From: Acidobacteriota bacterium
Lineage (GTDB): Bacteria; Acidobacteriota; Terriglobia; Acidiferrales; UBA7541
Assembly: GCA_003223215.1 (NCBI GenBank)
Contig: QHYH01000124.1
Span: 1-44,712 of the forward strand
DNA length: 44,712 nucleotides
Direction: 5' to 3'
Shown here: positions 43,490-44,712 of the stretch, piece after piece
Layout of the letters: every line of letters starts with the position of its first letter
Numbering within the stretch: position 1 is the stretch's first letter
Translations under genes and position numbers: made by a program
Notes under the pieces: generated by a model
What the model saw: the letters and a program-made list of their open reading frames with translations, nothing else
What the model was told of the DNA's origin: nothing
The model's database searches: none

Positions 43490-44353
43490 TTGAGCAACAT
43501 CGGCACTGCGGCAGACCACCAGAACTGTATTGATGTCCACTTCGACCGATCGTCGGCTTATTGGACCGACATTTATGAGTACGAAGACGTGGATGGAACC
43601 ATCTACCGGGAGCGGCGTGCGGTGGTGCTGGCACTTGCGCAAAAACTGGGATTGCCGGCCGAATCGCGAATTCTGGAAGTCGGGTGTGGATCGGGATTGA
43701 CCAGCGTCGAGCTGGCTCACGAGGGTTATCGGATTCAAGCTGTCGATTCGGTGGACGCCATGATCCAGCGTACGCGGCAACACGCCGACAAGGCGGGAGT
43801 CGGTGACCGGATTAGCGCGAGCGTTCGCAGTGTGTACGAGCTGGGCTATCCGGACAGTTCATTCGATCTGGTGCTGAAAATTGGGGTTGCCCCGTGGCTG
43901 CATTCCTTGGAGGAGGCGCTCCGCGAAGTGGTGCGGGTAGTGCGACCCGGCGGGTACTTGATTACGACGGCAGATAATTGGTGGCGGCTCAATCACTGGC
44001 TTGATCCTCGTTATTGGCCTCCGCTCCAACCGGTGAGGCGGCAAGTGCGCGACGTGCTTGAGCGGTGCGGGCTCGTTGGGCCGCGGGGAGCTTCAGCTCG
44101 GTTTCATTCCACCGGAGAATTTGACTCCTGCCTCTTGGCCGCCGGGCTCGAGAAGATTGCCGGCAGGACCGTGGGATTTGGCCCCTTTTCTTTCCTCGGA
44201 TGGAAATTCCTCTCCGATTCCTCGGGAGTGAGGGTGCACCGCCGGCTGCAGCAACTCGCGGATAGAGGGGTGCCGATCTTACGGTCGATGGGAACACAAT
44301 ACATCGTTCTAGCCAGGAAAGGAGTCGCAACATCGGCTCCGCCGGGGAGGTGA
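43490..44353 (+). CDS. Class I SAM-dependent methyltransferase
   Basis: A 287-aa protein with a Rossmann-like methyltransferase domain: motif I SRILEVGCGSGLTSVELAHE, motif II IQAVDSVDAMIQ, motif III/IV YPDSSFDLVLKIGVAPWLHS and post-motif EALREVVRVVRPGGYLITTA. The C-terminal third (WLDPRYWPPLQPVRRQVRDV) is less typical and may bind substrate. The start is a TTG at 43490 with GGAG upstream; the longer frame from 43460 lacks a ribosome-binding site. It is followed 5 nt later by a ComA-like synthase gene, whose Shine-Dalgarno lies in this gene's end, so the two are one operon. Substrate unknown (small molecule likely). Confidence 0.82.
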   Translation: MSNIGTAADHQNCIDVHFDRSSAYWTDIYEYEDVDGTIYRERRAVVLALAQKLGLPAESRILEVGCGSGLTSVELAHEGYRIQAVDSVDAMIQRTRQHADKAGVGDRISASVRSVYELGYPDSSFDLVLKIGVAPWLHSLEEALREVVRVVRPGGYLITTADNWWRLNHWLDPRYWPPLQPVRRQVRDVLERCGLVGPRGASARFHSTGEFDSCLLAAGLEKIAGRTVGFGPFSFLGWKFLSDSSGVRVHRRLQQLADRGVPILRSMGTQYIVLARKGVATSAPPGR

Positions 44354-44358
44354 AAACC

Positions 44359-44712
44359 ATGCGTGAAATGACAAAAAAGGCGTTAGGGGGGCGACACCTT
44401 CATACCAGCGATTATCTGAGCATGATCGGTGTTCCCGAAATACGGCCGGCAACGAGCCCGTTCGATCCGGGTTACGACCCGGCGACGCTCGAGAGCCATC
44501 TGGAGCAAAGCGCTCATCTGATGTCCATTCTCAAGATCTCCATGGCTTGCTGGATGGTTGCGAAGGAGGCCGCCACGCGCCGCAAGGTGGCGGCAGCGAA
44601 AAAGCACCACGTACCGACGGTCACCGGAGGAGGGCCGTTCGAGGTGGCGGTGGCACAGGGGCAGCTTAGCGCTTATCTCGACCTGTGCGCGGACATAGGG
44701 GTAACGCGGATC
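44359..44712 (+). CDS. ComA/phosphosulfolactate-synthase-family protein (partial, runs off window)
   Basis: The first 118 residues are visible. After a variable N-terminus (HTSDYLSMIGVPEIRPATSP), the TIM-barrel start SHLEQSAHLMSILKISMACW is followed by KKHHVPTVTGGGPFEVAVAQ and GQLSAYLDLCADIGVT, matching the ComA pattern (a Lys-rich strand, then the GGTLxEVAVAQGKL-like signature). ComA proteins add sulfite to phosphoenolpyruvate in coenzyme M synthesis; bacterial and plant relatives have other, poorly known roles. GGAGGTG precedes the ATG. Coupled to the upstream methyltransferase. The stop lies outside the window. Confidence 0.75.
   Translation, partial: MREMTKKALGGRHLHTSDYLSMIGVPEIRPATSPFDPGYDPATLESHLEQSAHLMSILKISMACWMVAKEAATRRKVAAAKKHHVPTVTGGGPFEVAVAQGQLSAYLDLCADIGVTRI

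Overview
The window reads as a chromosomal segment of a GC-rich soil bacterium, most likely an Acidobacteriota (Terriglobia-like) genome. The inference rests on family content: fragments of long ADOP-type MacB/FtsX permeases, an orphan PadR regulator, two DUF4159 proteins, a YXWGXW-repeat secreted protein, DUF4440-type small secreted proteins and a long MoxR/DUF58/VWA gene train. No rRNA, complete tRNA or CRISPR array was seen.

Region 1 (1-17.1 kb) is an accessory zone full of broken mobile DNA. It holds two small unknown minus-strand genes; a chimeric ORF in which the N-terminus of a tyrosine recombinase runs in frame into the C-terminus of an ADOP permease; a second recombinase overlapping it by 4 nt (together a truncated recombinase-in-trio, RIT-like, element); an IS66 transposase remnant against which the RIT-like element ends; a vanadium-haloperoxidase/PAP2 protein; a greB scrap; a BrnT/BrnA toxin-antitoxin pair with a visible promoter and operator; tRNA-end-like sequences associated with G-rich 11-nt repeats; a tRNA-Ser(GCU)-like fragment; a frameshifted quinone oxidoreductase; an M28/QPCT-like peptidase; an SPFH gene plus ribbon-helix-helix gene with a tandem palindromic operator; a secreted protein of unknown function; the 3' half of a group II intron; the N-terminal part of an ADOP permease; a lone XRE antitoxin-like regulator; and an IS91-type transposase remnant.

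Region 2 (17.4-22.2 kb) is a two-gene plus-strand signalling operon: a 1218-aa hybrid histidine kinase (HAMP-GAF-HisKA-HATPase-REC-REC-HPt) followed 4 nt later by a REC-PP2C (RsbU-type) phosphatase. A membrane or secreted protein of unknown function and about 1.3 kb of sparsely coding DNA follow.

Region 3 (24.5-38.3 kb, minus strand) is the most striking part. Eight genes are transcribed in one direction, seven of them abutting or overlapping by 1-4 nt or lying within 15 nt: DUF4159 - VWA/glutamine-amidotransferase-like membrane protein - caspase/C13-like protein lacking the usual Cys - TPR/HExxH metallopeptidase - MoxR AAA+ ATPase - DUF58 - BatA/VWA membrane protein - DUF4175-like giant membrane protein. 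By analogy with MoxR/VWA systems this is probably an envelope-associated chaperone or processing machine, but its substrate cannot be read from the sequence. A Tat-exported multicopper oxidase and a second DUF4159 gene lie divergently beside it.

Region 4 (40.9-44.7 kb) has a YXWGXW secreted protein, a DUF4440/SnoaL-like secreted protein, decayed padR and small secreted-protein genes, and at the right edge a SAM methyltransferase followed 5 nt later by a ComA/phosphosulfolactate-synthase-like gene that runs off the window.
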